A stretch of DNA of 64,000 nt from Ruminococcus sp. (GTDB lineage: Bacteria > Bacillota > Clostridia > Oscillospirales > Acutalibacteraceae), in the NCBI GenBank assembly GCA_017411385.1, contig JAFQQF010000023.1, positions 19,597-83,596 of the forward strand, in the 5' to 3' direction. The stretch's first letter is position 1; each line of letters opens with the position of its first letter. The notes beneath the pieces were generated by a model. The model ran no database searches. It saw only the letters and a list, made by a program, of their open reading frames with translations, and was not told the DNA's origin. A program made the translations under genes and the position numbers. This document shows positions 51,109-59,055 of this stretch, piece after piece.

Positions 51109-51166
51109 GTGCTTATAATCGCAACTTTTGCTCACATACTAAATAAAACGAGCAGGAGGAACTGTG

Positions 51167-51496
51167 ATGAAAGAAATAAATACAGATGAATTTGAAGCAG
51201 AGGTTATACGCAGTAAGTCTGATGTGCTTGTAGCATTTACGGCACCTTGGTGCGGATTTTGCAAGAATACAGAGAAGATGCTGTCTGCCACAGAGCAGGA
51301 GCTTGCGGATGTAAAATTCTGCAAGCTGGATATAGAGCAGAATAGTGAGATTGCAAAAAAATACAGTGTCAGAGGTGTGCCCACTACCTTGTTTTTTAAG
51401 GAAGGTACTATGAAAAACCGCAGGACAGGCGCACTTACCAAAGCTGAGGTTTTTGCCCTTGCAGAGCGAAAGCCTTTGCAAACAGCAGAAATGTAG
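51167..51496 (+). CDS. Thioredoxin-family protein
   Basis: 109 residues from the ATG at 51167, where AGGAGGA is 6 nt away (a GTG codon directly before is not needed). TAPWCGFCKNTEKML contains the CxxC pair (usually CGPC; here CGFC). KLDIEQNSEIAKKYSVRGVPTTLFF has the cis-Pro. No signal peptide, so cytosolic. A CGFC active site is found in several thioredoxin-like proteins and could shift redox potential. Single gene between two terminators. Confidence 0.93.
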   Translation: MKEINTDEFEAEVIRSKSDVLVAFTAPWCGFCKNTEKMLSATEQELADVKFCKLDIEQNSEIAKKYSVRGVPTTLFFKEGTMKNRRTGALTKAEVFALAERKPLQTAEM

Positions 51497-51517
51497 ATAA
51501 AGAACAGTGTAAGCAAA

Positions 51518-51543
51518 AGCACCTGCAGTATTCTGCAGGTGCT
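51518..51543. terminator. Bidirectional terminator between thioredoxin and FkbM genes
   Basis: AGCACCTGCAG and CTGCAGGTGCT form a perfect 11-bp stem with loop TATT. The minus side is followed by TTTTGCTT; the plus side by GTGTTTATA. Confidence 0.8.
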
Positions 51544-51547
51544 GTGT

Positions 51548-52606
51548 TTATATACAGTACAGATTTGTGTCCCAGAAGGGGAAGTAAGGGTGGTGGCGAA
51601 GATGGATTTTGTATTCGGGATTTATTCTGTTTATAAGAGGTATCAGCGTGGATAAATCCTCGGTGCGGTGATAGCAAGCAATGCTGACCTTCGGCTTCTG
51701 AGCTTTAATAAGCTCCTGCATTCCCTCCAAGGCTTCTTTTTCCACTCCTTCAACATCCATTTTTACATAGGTGATTTTTTTATCCTTTGCAACGCTGTCA
51801 ACGGTTACGGCTTTTACCGTGTATTTGCCTGTATGTGACAGAGTACTCTGCCGTCCTCCGCCTCCCGAAAAAACAAGCTCTTTGTGTCCGTTCCAGACTG
51901 CATAGGGCAGAGCTTCTGTGTTTTCTTTATCTGCAAGGTAAGAGCACAGCTTCTCAAAGGATTTTTTATCAGGCTCAAGTGCAAGGACTGAGTTGTATCC
52001 ACCTGTGAGGTTTATCAGCTCCTCTATGGTGTCGCCTCTGTATGCACCTAAGTCCAGCATATCCTCTTTGTCTGAAAGTGCAAGGATTTGTGTCAGAGCT
52101 TCTTCTCTTGTGCTTTCTGAGTCAAAAAGGTGTTGGAGCTTGCCTGTGAATTGAAAGCACACCATATTGTCAAAGATTCTTTTTGATTCTTCATCAAAGA
52201 GCAGTTCTCTTGTGAGTTGCAGTTTTGTGAGGTTTGCCTCTAAGTAGTCGCGGTTAAAGAGAGTTTTTCCGAAAACAGGCACCACGGGCATAATGACCTC
52301 GTGTTTTTCTGCAAGCTTTTTAACGCTTTCCATAACCTCAGGCACAGAGCTTGCAAAGCCAAGAACGATTATAAAATCTCCAAGCTCGGCTTCGGCATCA
52401 GAAATACTTTTCACCTCAAAACCGCGGAAAGCTCTTTTCCGCACAAAGCCCTCAGAGGCAACCACCATATTGATTTTAATCCCAAGTCGGGAAAATTCAT
52501 CCAATACCAAGTCTGCACCGTTGCCTGTGCCGTAGAGCACAAGGGGCTTTGAGGCGGTTTTTAAGTATTCCCAAGAGGACTGTGTTTTTAGTAGTTCATT
52601 AATCAT
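51548..52606 (-). CDS. FkbM-family methyltransferase with N-terminal Rossmann-like domain
   Basis: 352 residues. The N-terminal part (20-120) has PLVLYGTGNGADLVLDEF and LGDFIIVLGFAS, a nucleotide-binding Rossmann-like fold often found before FkbM domains. The methyltransferase domain (175-335) has EDMLDLGAYRGDTIEELI for SAM, VLALEPDKKSFEKL and ITYVKMDVEGVEKEALEGM, the FkbM signature. Members methylate hydroxyls on sugars and polyketides. Twelve bases separate it from the MBL gene upstream. The substrate is probably a glycan, judged from the family and the surface loci in the region. Confidence 0.9.
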   Translation of the reverse strand: MINELLKTQSSWEYLKTASKPLVLYGTGNGADLVLDEFSRLGIKINMVVASEGFVRKRAFRGFEVKSISDAEAELGDFIIVLGFASSVPEVMESVKKLAEKHEVIMPVVPVFGKTLFNRDYLEANLTKLQLTRELLFDEESKRIFDNMVCFQFTGKLQHLFDSESTREEALTQILALSDKEDMLDLGAYRGDTIEELINLTGGYNSVLALEPDKKSFEKLCSYLADKENTEALPYAVWNGHKELVFSGGGGRQSTLSHTGKYTVKAVTVDSVAKDKKITYVKMDVEGVEKEALEGMQELIKAQKPKVSIACYHRTEDLSTLIPLINRINPEYKIHLRHHPYFPFWDTNLYCI

Positions 52607-52618
52607 AAAAAGTTCCTT

Positions 52619-53692
52619 TTAAGGTTTGCAGCTTGCACAGGGCTTGTAGCCTGCTTTTTCTGCATCCTCGCGATTTAAAAATTCAACCTTGTTTTTATCC
52701 TGCATATCTTTGATACCGCTGCAGGTGTTAAGGTGGAAAACCTTTGAGTTGCGGTTTCCGATGTAGGGTGCGGTTTCGCTTTGTGCTTCGGTGGGTATCT
52801 GATTAACCTCGGTAGTGGTATCGTTGGTGGAAATGTAAATCTTCTCTCCGTCTGTGGTAGCCTTAATGCTTCCCAACAGGTCGGTTCTCCAAACAGGGAT
52901 GTCCCTATCGTCAAGGGCACTTATTACTTCCTTATGAGGGTGTCCGTAGTCGTTGTTTTTACCGCAGGAGATGATTGCCGCCTGAGGCTTTACAGCGTCA
53001 AGGAATGCATCTGAGGAGCTTGAGGAGCTTCCGTGGTGACCGCATTTGAGCACATCTGCAGAAAGGTCGAAGCCGCTTTTAACAAGGGTCTTTTCCACAA
53101 GAGCTTCGGCATCTCCCGTGAGCAGAAATGAGGTATCCCCGTATTCAATCATCGTAACAACAGAGTAGTTGTTGAGGTCTGAGTATACTTCGTCAGAAGC
53201 GGGGGAAAGCACCGTTAGGGTGGCACTGCCTATTTGGTAGGTGTCGAAGGGCTCAGGGGTTTCACAGATAACACCGCGCTCGTCTGCCGCATCAAGTACA
53301 TAGTTCCAGGAGTCGGACTCAACGTTTGGCATAATAAGGGTTGAGGGGTTAAAGTGCCTTATAACATCGGAAAGTCCTCCGATGTGGTCTGAATGGGGAT
53401 GGGTTGCAATAATAAAATCAAGGGTTCTCACTCCAAGAAGTGAGAGATAGGAGATTACCTTGTCGCGCTCCTTGTATTCACCTGCATCAACAAGGGCATA
53501 ATGACCCTTTGACTCAATCAGAGTGCAATCCCCTTGACCCACGTCAATGAAATGCAGGGTTAGCCCCTTGTTTTCTTCTGCAATAGGCTCATCTGTAAGG
53601 TGTGAAGGATTCCAGTACGGATAGAGGATGCAAAGGATAAGCGTTGCGATGCATAAAATTATGGAAGCAACAATGTAAATCGTTTTCTTCAT
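52619..53692 (-). CDS. Secreted ComEC/Rec2-like MBL-fold hydrolase with C-terminal Cys motif
   Basis: 357 residues. An N-terminal helix (5-25) can be a signal peptide or anchor. The metallo-beta-lactamase domain (45-270) has FIDVGQGDCTLIES, ATHPHSDHIGG (HxHxDH), LLTGDAEALVE and LKCGHHGSS, as in the hydrolase domain of ComEC. After a linker the last 45 residues, NSKVFHLNTCSGIKDM up to GYKPCASCKP, form the small Ada-like or zinc-binding module that is often added to such proteins. ComEC-type domains may act as nucleases on DNA; the role of this free secreted form is not known. No ComEC channel part is present. Confidence 0.88.
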   Translation of the reverse strand: MKKTIYIVASIILCIATLILCILYPYWNPSHLTDEPIAEENKGLTLHFIDVGQGDCTLIESKGHYALVDAGEYKERDKVISYLSLLGVRTLDFIIATHPHSDHIGGLSDVIRHFNPSTLIMPNVESDSWNYVLDAADERGVICETPEPFDTYQIGSATLTVLSPASDEVYSDLNNYSVVTMIEYGDTSFLLTGDAEALVEKTLVKSGFDLSADVLKCGHHGSSSSSSDAFLDAVKPQAAIISCGKNNDYGHPHKEVISALDDRDIPVWRTDLLGSIKATTDGEKIYISTNDTTTEVNQIPTEAQSETAPYIGNRNSKVFHLNTCSGIKDMQDKNKVEFLNREDAEKAGYKPCASCKP

Positions 53693-53949
53693 ATTTCCTC
53701 CGTTTTAAACCAGACTTAATTTGCTTTAATTATATATCATAAGGCAGTTTTTTTCAATCCGGATATATGCATTATGGATGATTATTGCAGAGATTTAAGG
53801 ATAAAAAAGATTTAGCAAAATTTATTTTTGTATAAAATATGTGCAATTTTTTGTAAAAACGCAGCATAAATTAGGGGTTTATGTCATTTACAAAGCTTAA
53901 TATATATGGTAGTATATTATTAATAAAAATAAAGAATCAAGGTGGTTTT

Positions 53950-54828
53950 ATGGCAAAGAATTATAGGTATAAGTATGAGATTGTTTCTGCTGACGACAAT
54001 CTTCCCGGTAAGGTGACGTTATTTGATAAGCCCGGTCAGGAATGCTTTACTAATAAGCACTGGCATAAGAACATTGAGATTGACTATGTTCTCAAGGGCG
54101 ACCTTTGGGTTATGGCAAACAACGAGGATTTTGTTATTTCCGACGGCGAGTATATGGTTGTTAACAACGACGATATTCACCAGACCTGCGGCAAAGATCC
54201 TGCAGAGAATGTTAAGTATCTTGTGGTGCTTTATTCCTACAACTTTATCAAGGCTTATTTTGATGATTTTGAGAATTTCAGCTTCAACGTAGAGAAGAGC
54301 CCTTCTGCAAAGGCAGAAATCAAAAGACAGCTTGACCTTATTGTTGAGTGTGTAGAGGAGCAGGGCGACTTCACGGATTTGAAGATTACCTCCGCTATGA
54401 CACAGATTCTCATTGAGCTGTGCACAAAGTGTTTGGAGGAAAGAGCAAAGACTCATCCTGAAATCGAGCATGAGGAGCTGGAATACGCAAAGAAGGCTAT
54501 TGATTACATCAAGCTGAACTTCAGAGAGCGTATTACCTTGGGCGAGATTGCATCACACGTGGGACTTACTCCTACGTACTTCTCACGTTACTTTAAGCAG
54601 AACACAAGAAAAACCTTCAAGCAGTATCTTAATCTTGTTCGCTTGGAGCACGCTCTGCGTGATATTCAGACCAGCGGTATCTCTGAAACCCGTGCTGCTG
54701 TTGAAAACGGCTTCCCCAGCGTTAAAGCTTTCATTGCCGCTTTCAAGAGTGTTTACAATTGCACACTCAGCGAGTATGTAAGACAGTATCACGACATTCC
54801 GTCTATCTCTGAAATCAGACGTATATAA
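53950..54828 (+). CDS. AraC-family transcriptional regulator with cupin domain
   Basis: 292 residues from the ATG at 53950 (AAGGTGG upstream). The N-terminal cupin (about 25-110) has KHWHKNIEIDYVLKGDLWVM and GEYMVVNNDDIHQ, a sugar-sensing fold in relatives. The C-terminal double helix-turn-helix (about 185-285) has ITLGEIASHVGLTPTYFSRYFKQ and the weaker second motif AAVENGFPSVKAFIAAFKSVY. Such proteins usually activate nearby genes; the closest are the CDP-glycerol transferase/YidC-fusion pair downstream. About 250 bp of AT-rich upstream sequence has no recognised site. Confidence 0.93.
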   Translation: MAKNYRYKYEIVSADDNLPGKVTLFDKPGQECFTNKHWHKNIEIDYVLKGDLWVMANNEDFVISDGEYMVVNNDDIHQTCGKDPAENVKYLVVLYSYNFIKAYFDDFENFSFNVEKSPSAKAEIKRQLDLIVECVEEQGDFTDLKITSAMTQILIELCTKCLEERAKTHPEIEHEELEYAKKAIDYIKLNFRERITLGEIASHVGLTPTYFSRYFKQNTRKTFKQYLNLVRLEHALRDIQTSGISETRAAVENGFPSVKAFIAAFKSVYNCTLSEYVRQYHDIPSISEIRRI

Positions 54829-54867
54829 CCTGCGGATATTCAGTTTGTGATTTTAATAATTAAACAG

Positions 54868-54905
54868 AGCTGTTTCGGTTATCATTGAAACAGCTTGTTC
54901 TTTGT
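54868..54905 (+). terminator. Terminator after the AraC gene
   Basis: AGCTGTTTC and GAAACAGCT form a perfect 9-bp stem with a 10-nt loop, followed by TGTTCTTTGTT. Confidence 0.7.
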
Positions 54906-54941
54906 TAAAGCAAAAGTATTATTTTAAAAGGGGGATTTGCA

Positions 54942-56183
54942 GTGAAGCTTTATATTGACCCTGGTACGGGCAGTATGCTTTTCACCATTTTGATTGGTGT
55001 TATCGGTGCCAGCGTGTATTCATTGCGTATGCTTTTTATCAAGCTCAGATATAAGCTGGGCGCGGGTAAGGTTGAGGATAATACCTTCAAAAAGATTCCT
55101 TATGTTATCTTCTCCGACAACAAGCGTTATTGGAATATTTTTGAGCCCATTTGCCGTGAGCTTGAAAAGCGAGGTAAAGAGGTTGTGTATATCACAGCTT
55201 CCCCTGATGACCCTGCACTCACAACCACTCTTACAAATGTTAAGGCTGAGTGCATAGAGAACGAAAACAAGCTTTTTACAAGACTTAATTTCCTCAATGC
55301 AACAATGGTGCTTTCAACCACTCCGGGCCTCGATGTTTATCAATGGAAGCGCTCCAAGGACGTGCAGTATTATGTGCATATTCCTCACGCAGCCAACGAC
55401 ATCACTCTTTACAGAATGTTCGGTCTGGATTATTACGATGCGGTTTTACTTTCAGGTGATTATCAGATTGACGATATAAGAGCTCTTGAAAATATCCGCA
55501 ATCTGCCTCAGAAGGAGCTTCTGAAGGTAGGTATTCCTTATATGGACGAAATGGCAAAGCGACTTGAAGAGGCCCCTGCGGTACCCCAGCATGAAAGAAC
55601 CGTTCTTCTGGCACCTTCTTGGGGCAAGAGTGCGATTTTCGGTGTTTACGGCTCAAGGATTATTGAAGTCCTCCAAAAAACAGGCTACAACATTATCATC
55701 AGACCTCATCCCCAGTCATTCTCATCAGAAAAGGAAATGCTTGATAAGCTTATGGCAGAGTTCCCCGAAAGTGATAAGCTTCATTGGAACAGAGATAATG
55801 ATAACTTCGATGTATTGAATAAAGCGGACATTCTTATTTCTGATTTCTCGGGTGTTGTGTTTGATTTTGCACTTGTGTATAACAAGCCTATTATCTATAC
55901 AAATCCTCAGATTGACGTAAGTGTATACGATGCATGGTGGCTCAAAACTCCCTTGTGGACAGCTTCTGCCTTGCCCAGAATCGGCCGTGAGCTTACAGAC
56001 AGCAATATGGAGAGCTTAAAAGAGCTTATTGATACCTGTATCGAGGATTCCCAGTATGCTCAGGGACGTGCAGAGGTTAAGGCTGAAACCTGGGCTAATT
56101 TTGGCTGCGGTGCACAAAAGGTTGCAGAGTATATGGTACAGAAGTACGATGCATTGACAGCGAGTGAAGAGGGTAAAGCATAA
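54942..56183 (+). CDS. CDP-glycerol glycerophosphotransferase-like protein (TagB/TagF family)
   Basis: 413 residues from a GTG at 54942 (AAGGGGG upstream). The N-terminus YIDPGTGSMLFTILIGVIGA is a short motif plus membrane helix found in front of several clostridial envelope enzymes. The catalytic half has HIPHAANDITLY, VGIPYMDEMAKRL, LLAPSWGKSAIFGVYG, IRPHPQSF and SDFSGVVFDFALVYNKPIIY, the TagF-type donor site with the His and Asp-Ser-Gly residues. The family moves glycerol-phosphate (or another polyol phosphate) from CDP onto teichoic-type polymers. Its stop overlaps the start of the YidC-sulfatase fusion by 1 bp, so the two act together. Confidence 0.9.
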   Translation: MKLYIDPGTGSMLFTILIGVIGASVYSLRMLFIKLRYKLGAGKVEDNTFKKIPYVIFSDNKRYWNIFEPICRELEKRGKEVVYITASPDDPALTTTLTNVKAECIENENKLFTRLNFLNATMVLSTTPGLDVYQWKRSKDVQYYVHIPHAANDITLYRMFGLDYYDAVLLSGDYQIDDIRALENIRNLPQKELLKVGIPYMDEMAKRLEEAPAVPQHERTVLLAPSWGKSAIFGVYGSRIIEVLQKTGYNIIIRPHPQSFSSEKEMLDKLMAEFPESDKLHWNRDNDNFDVLNKADILISDFSGVVFDFALVYNKPIIYTNPQIDVSVYDAWWLKTPLWTASALPRIGRELTDSNMESLKELIDTCIEDSQYAQGRAEVKAETWANFGCGAQKVAEYMVQKYDALTASEEGKA

Positions 56184-58972
56184 TGAGTTTTATTTCTATT
56201 TTAGAATCGATATTCATAGGGCCTCTTAAAATACTGTTTGAAATGATTTTTCAGATTGCAAACAGCGTTGTTGGGGACCCCGGTATTTCTATTATATTCC
56301 TGAGCCTTACAATGAATATCCTTGTTCTGCCCCTTTATAAGCGTGCAGATGCTATGCAGGAGGAAGCAAGGGATATTGAAGCAAAGCTTCACGACGGTGT
56401 GGCTCACATCAAAAAGTCCTTCTCCGGTGACGAGAAGATGATGATTCTCCAGACCTATTACAGACAGAACAACTACAAGCCTACACAGGCACTCAAGGGC
56501 TCTGTGTCCTTGCTTCTGGAGATTCCCTTCTTTATGGCGGCTTATCAGTTTTTGTCACATTTGGGTGCGCTCAACGGAGCAACCCTTGGTCCTATTACAG
56601 ACTTAGGCAAGCCTGACGGACTCCTTGTTATAGGCGGTATCGCTATCAATGTGCTTCCTGTAATTATGACGCTGATAAACGTTATTTCCAGTGCAATTTA
56701 CCTTAAAGGTTTTCCTCTCAAGACAAAGCTTCAGCTTTACGGAATGGCTTTGTTCTTCCTTGTGTTCCTGTATACATCTCCCTCAGGTCTTGTTTTCTAC
56801 TGGACTCTGAACAACCTGTTCTCTCTGGTGAAAACTATCTTCTACAAGTTGAAGAATCCCAAGAAGGTAATCACTATTATTTGTGCACTTGCAGGCATTG
56901 CCGTACTTGTTTGCGGTATTTTTGTCTTGGATATAAACTCCTTGAAAAAAGAAGTGCTTGTTCTGGCTGTAGGACTCGGACTTGAACTGCCCGTGTTCAT
57001 TATGGCGGCAAAAAAGCTGTTTAAGATAAAAGAGAAGAAGGCAGAGGTAACTTATCAGCCTAACAAAAAGATGTTCCTTGTCTGTTCAATTTTTCTGACG
57101 CTTCTTGTAGGTCTTTTGATACCCTCTGCGGTGATTTCTTCCTCTCCCGAGGAATTTGTGGATATGACGTATTTCTACAATCCTCTTTGGTACATTGTAA
57201 GTGCTCTGTGCCTGTCTGCAGGCTTGTTCCTTGTATGGATGAGAGTTTTCTATTGGCTTGCAACACCCAAGGGCAAATGCATTTTTGACAGAGTCGTTTT
57301 TGCTTTGAGCTTTGTAATGGTAATTAACTATATGTTCTTCGGCACCAAGATGGGTGTAATCCTTACAAATCTTCAGTACGAAACAGGACTTGCAATGACA
57401 AGAACGGAGCAGCTTGTCAATTTTGGTGTTGTGATTCTGGCTTTTGCACTTTTGTATTTTGTTGCAAAGAAATGGGGCAAGCATCTTGTTCTTGTAAGCC
57501 TTATTCTCACGGTTGCGTTGGGTGCAATGTCTGCAGTCAATGTGGTTAAAATCAACAGAGAAATCAACACTATAAAGACTGCAGGGGTTGTTGAAGAAAG
57601 CAACGGTGTTCAGCTTAAATTCAGCAAGACAGGTCAGAACGTTGTTGTTCTTTCCTTGGACCGCGCCTTGGGACAGTACATTCCCTATCTTGTAAACGAA
57701 AAGCCTGAGCTTAAAGAAATGTTTGACGGCTTTACTTACTATAAAAACGTTGTTTCCTATGGCGGTCATACCAATTTTGCTGCACCTGCTTTGGCCGGCG
57801 GTTATGAGTACACCCCTGTAGAAATGAACAAAAGAGATACAGAGAAGCTTGCAGACAAGCATAACGAAGCATTAAAGGTAATGCCTGTTATGTTCTCCGA
57901 GGCTGATTTTGATGTAACAGTATGCGACCCAGCTTATGCAGGCTATAGGGCAAACCCCGATTTGTCTATATTTGATGAGTATCCTGAAATTGAAACACAT
58001 ATTACAAAGGGTATGTTCAGAAACGGAAAAGAGGAAGTTGTACAGCTTGTAGAGAACAATCGCAGAAACTTCTTCTGCTTTAGCCTTATGAAGACTCTGC
58101 CTATGGTAATACAGTCCACTGTTTATGATAACGGTACTTATCTGAGGGCGGCTTCTGCAAATGAGGCTGAGATGTATACTCACGTTATGGATGGTTTGTC
58201 AAAGGCAAGCGGTTACAAGAAATCCTTTATGAATTGGTATGGTGTTCTTGATAATATGGATACCATCACAAAATTTGAGGATGAGGATAAGAACAACTTT
58301 ACCTTTATGTTTAATGATGCAACCCACGAGGTTGTGCTTGTGCAGGAGCCTGAGTATGTACCTGCTGCCGAGGTTGATAATACCGAGTATGACAAGGCAC
58401 ACAGCGACAGATTTACTGTTGACGGTAAGACTCTGAAGATGACATCAAGTCTTCAGATGGCTCATTATGAAACCAATATGACAGTACTGCTGAGAATCGG
58501 CGAATGGTTAGATTTCCTGAAGGAAAACGGTGTTTATGATAACACAAGAATCATCATCGTTTCCGACCACGGCTACGGTATCGGACACGATGATAACCTT
58601 AATTTCTCCGATGAGAACTACAATCATTACAATACTGAGTTTTACTTCCCCCTTCTGCTTGTAAAGGATTTCAACAGCGCAGGCTTTACTGTGTCTGATG
58701 AGTTTATGACAAACGCAGATGTTCCTACAATTGCAACATCAGGCATAATCAGTAATCCCACAAATCCCTTTACAGGTAAGGCTATCAACAGCGATGAAAA
58801 GTATGCTCATGAGCAGTGTGTTATTCTTTCCGATGACCACAGCATAGGTAAGAATAACGGAACACAGTTCTTTGCTTCCGAGTGGGCAAGTATTTCTGAA
58901 AACCTGCACAACAGGGATAACTGGCACTTTGGCGGTACTACTGAGGTGCTGACTGAGCATAAGGTTGATTAA
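56183..58972 (+). CDS. YidC/Oxa1-like domain fused to a polytopic region and a sulfatase/LtaS-like domain
   Basis: 929 residues, one uninterrupted frame. Residues 1-225 are a YidC/Oxa1 insertase fold: LEIPFFMAAYQFLSHLGAL and SPSGLVFYWTLNNLFSLVKT are hallmark strings. Residues 228-455 carry about six further helices. Residues 475-929 are an alkaline phosphatase superfamily domain, with Asp493 in VVVLSLDRA, a likely nucleophile Thr530 in YGGHTNFAAPALAGG and Asp795/His796 in IIIVSDHGYGIGHD. LtaS and phosphoethanolamine transferases use this fold on the outer face of the membrane. A normal YidC has about 210-300 residues and no such tail. With the CDP-glycerol gene fused at the ATG, a polymer-phosphate transferase role is suspected; whether the YidC part inserts proteins is unknown. 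Confidence 0.88.
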   Translation: MSFISILESIFIGPLKILFEMIFQIANSVVGDPGISIIFLSLTMNILVLPLYKRADAMQEEARDIEAKLHDGVAHIKKSFSGDEKMMILQTYYRQNNYKPTQALKGSVSLLLEIPFFMAAYQFLSHLGALNGATLGPITDLGKPDGLLVIGGIAINVLPVIMTLINVISSAIYLKGFPLKTKLQLYGMALFFLVFLYTSPSGLVFYWTLNNLFSLVKTIFYKLKNPKKVITIICALAGIAVLVCGIFVLDINSLKKEVLVLAVGLGLELPVFIMAAKKLFKIKEKKAEVTYQPNKKMFLVCSIFLTLLVGLLIPSAVISSSPEEFVDMTYFYNPLWYIVSALCLSAGLFLVWMRVFYWLATPKGKCIFDRVVFALSFVMVINYMFFGTKMGVILTNLQYETGLAMTRTEQLVNFGVVILAFALLYFVAKKWGKHLVLVSLILTVALGAMSAVNVVKINREINTIKTAGVVEESNGVQLKFSKTGQNVVVLSLDRALGQYIPYLVNEKPELKEMFDGFTYYKNVVSYGGHTNFAAPALAGGYEYTPVEMNKRDTEKLADKHNEALKVMPVMFSEADFDVTVCDPAYAGYRANPDLSIFDEYPEIETHITKGMFRNGKEEVVQLVENNRRNFFCFSLMKTLPMVIQSTVYDNGTYLRAASANEAEMYTHVMDGLSKASGYKKSFMNWYGVLDNMDTITKFEDEDKNNFTFMFNDATHEVVLVQEPEYVPAAEVDNTEYDKAHSDRFTVDGKTLKMTSSLQMAHYETNMTVLLRIGEWLDFLKENGVYDNTRIIIVSDHGYGIGHDDNLNFSDENYNHYNTEFYFPLLLVKDFNSAGFTVSDEFMTNADVPTIATSGIISNPTNPFTGKAINSDEKYAHEQCVILSDDHSIGKNNGTQFFASEWASISENLHNRDNWHFGGTTEVLTEHKVD

Positions 58973-58997
58973 CAAAATCACCTTTGTATATTAAAAC

Positions 58998-59035
58998 AAA
59001 AGGCGACTATCTGCATAAACGGATAGTCGCCTTTT
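58998..59035. terminator. Bidirectional terminator between the fusion gene and the LCP gene
   Basis: AAAAGGCGACTATC and GATAGTCGCCTTTT form a perfect 14-bp stem with a 10-nt loop; the stem ends supply T-runs on both strands. Confidence 0.9.
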
Positions 59036-59055
59036 GAATTTTGTGATATTGTGTG

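Noticed and set aside
57086-57862. 258-codon minus-strand ORF
   Set aside because: Antisense to the YidC-sulfatase fusion gene; composition typical of a reverse-strand shadow.
56183-58972. Two genes joined by a missed stop or sequencing error
   Set aside because: The frame is continuous with coherent helices between the YidC and sulfatase parts, and there is no internal ribosome site before the sulfatase domain.
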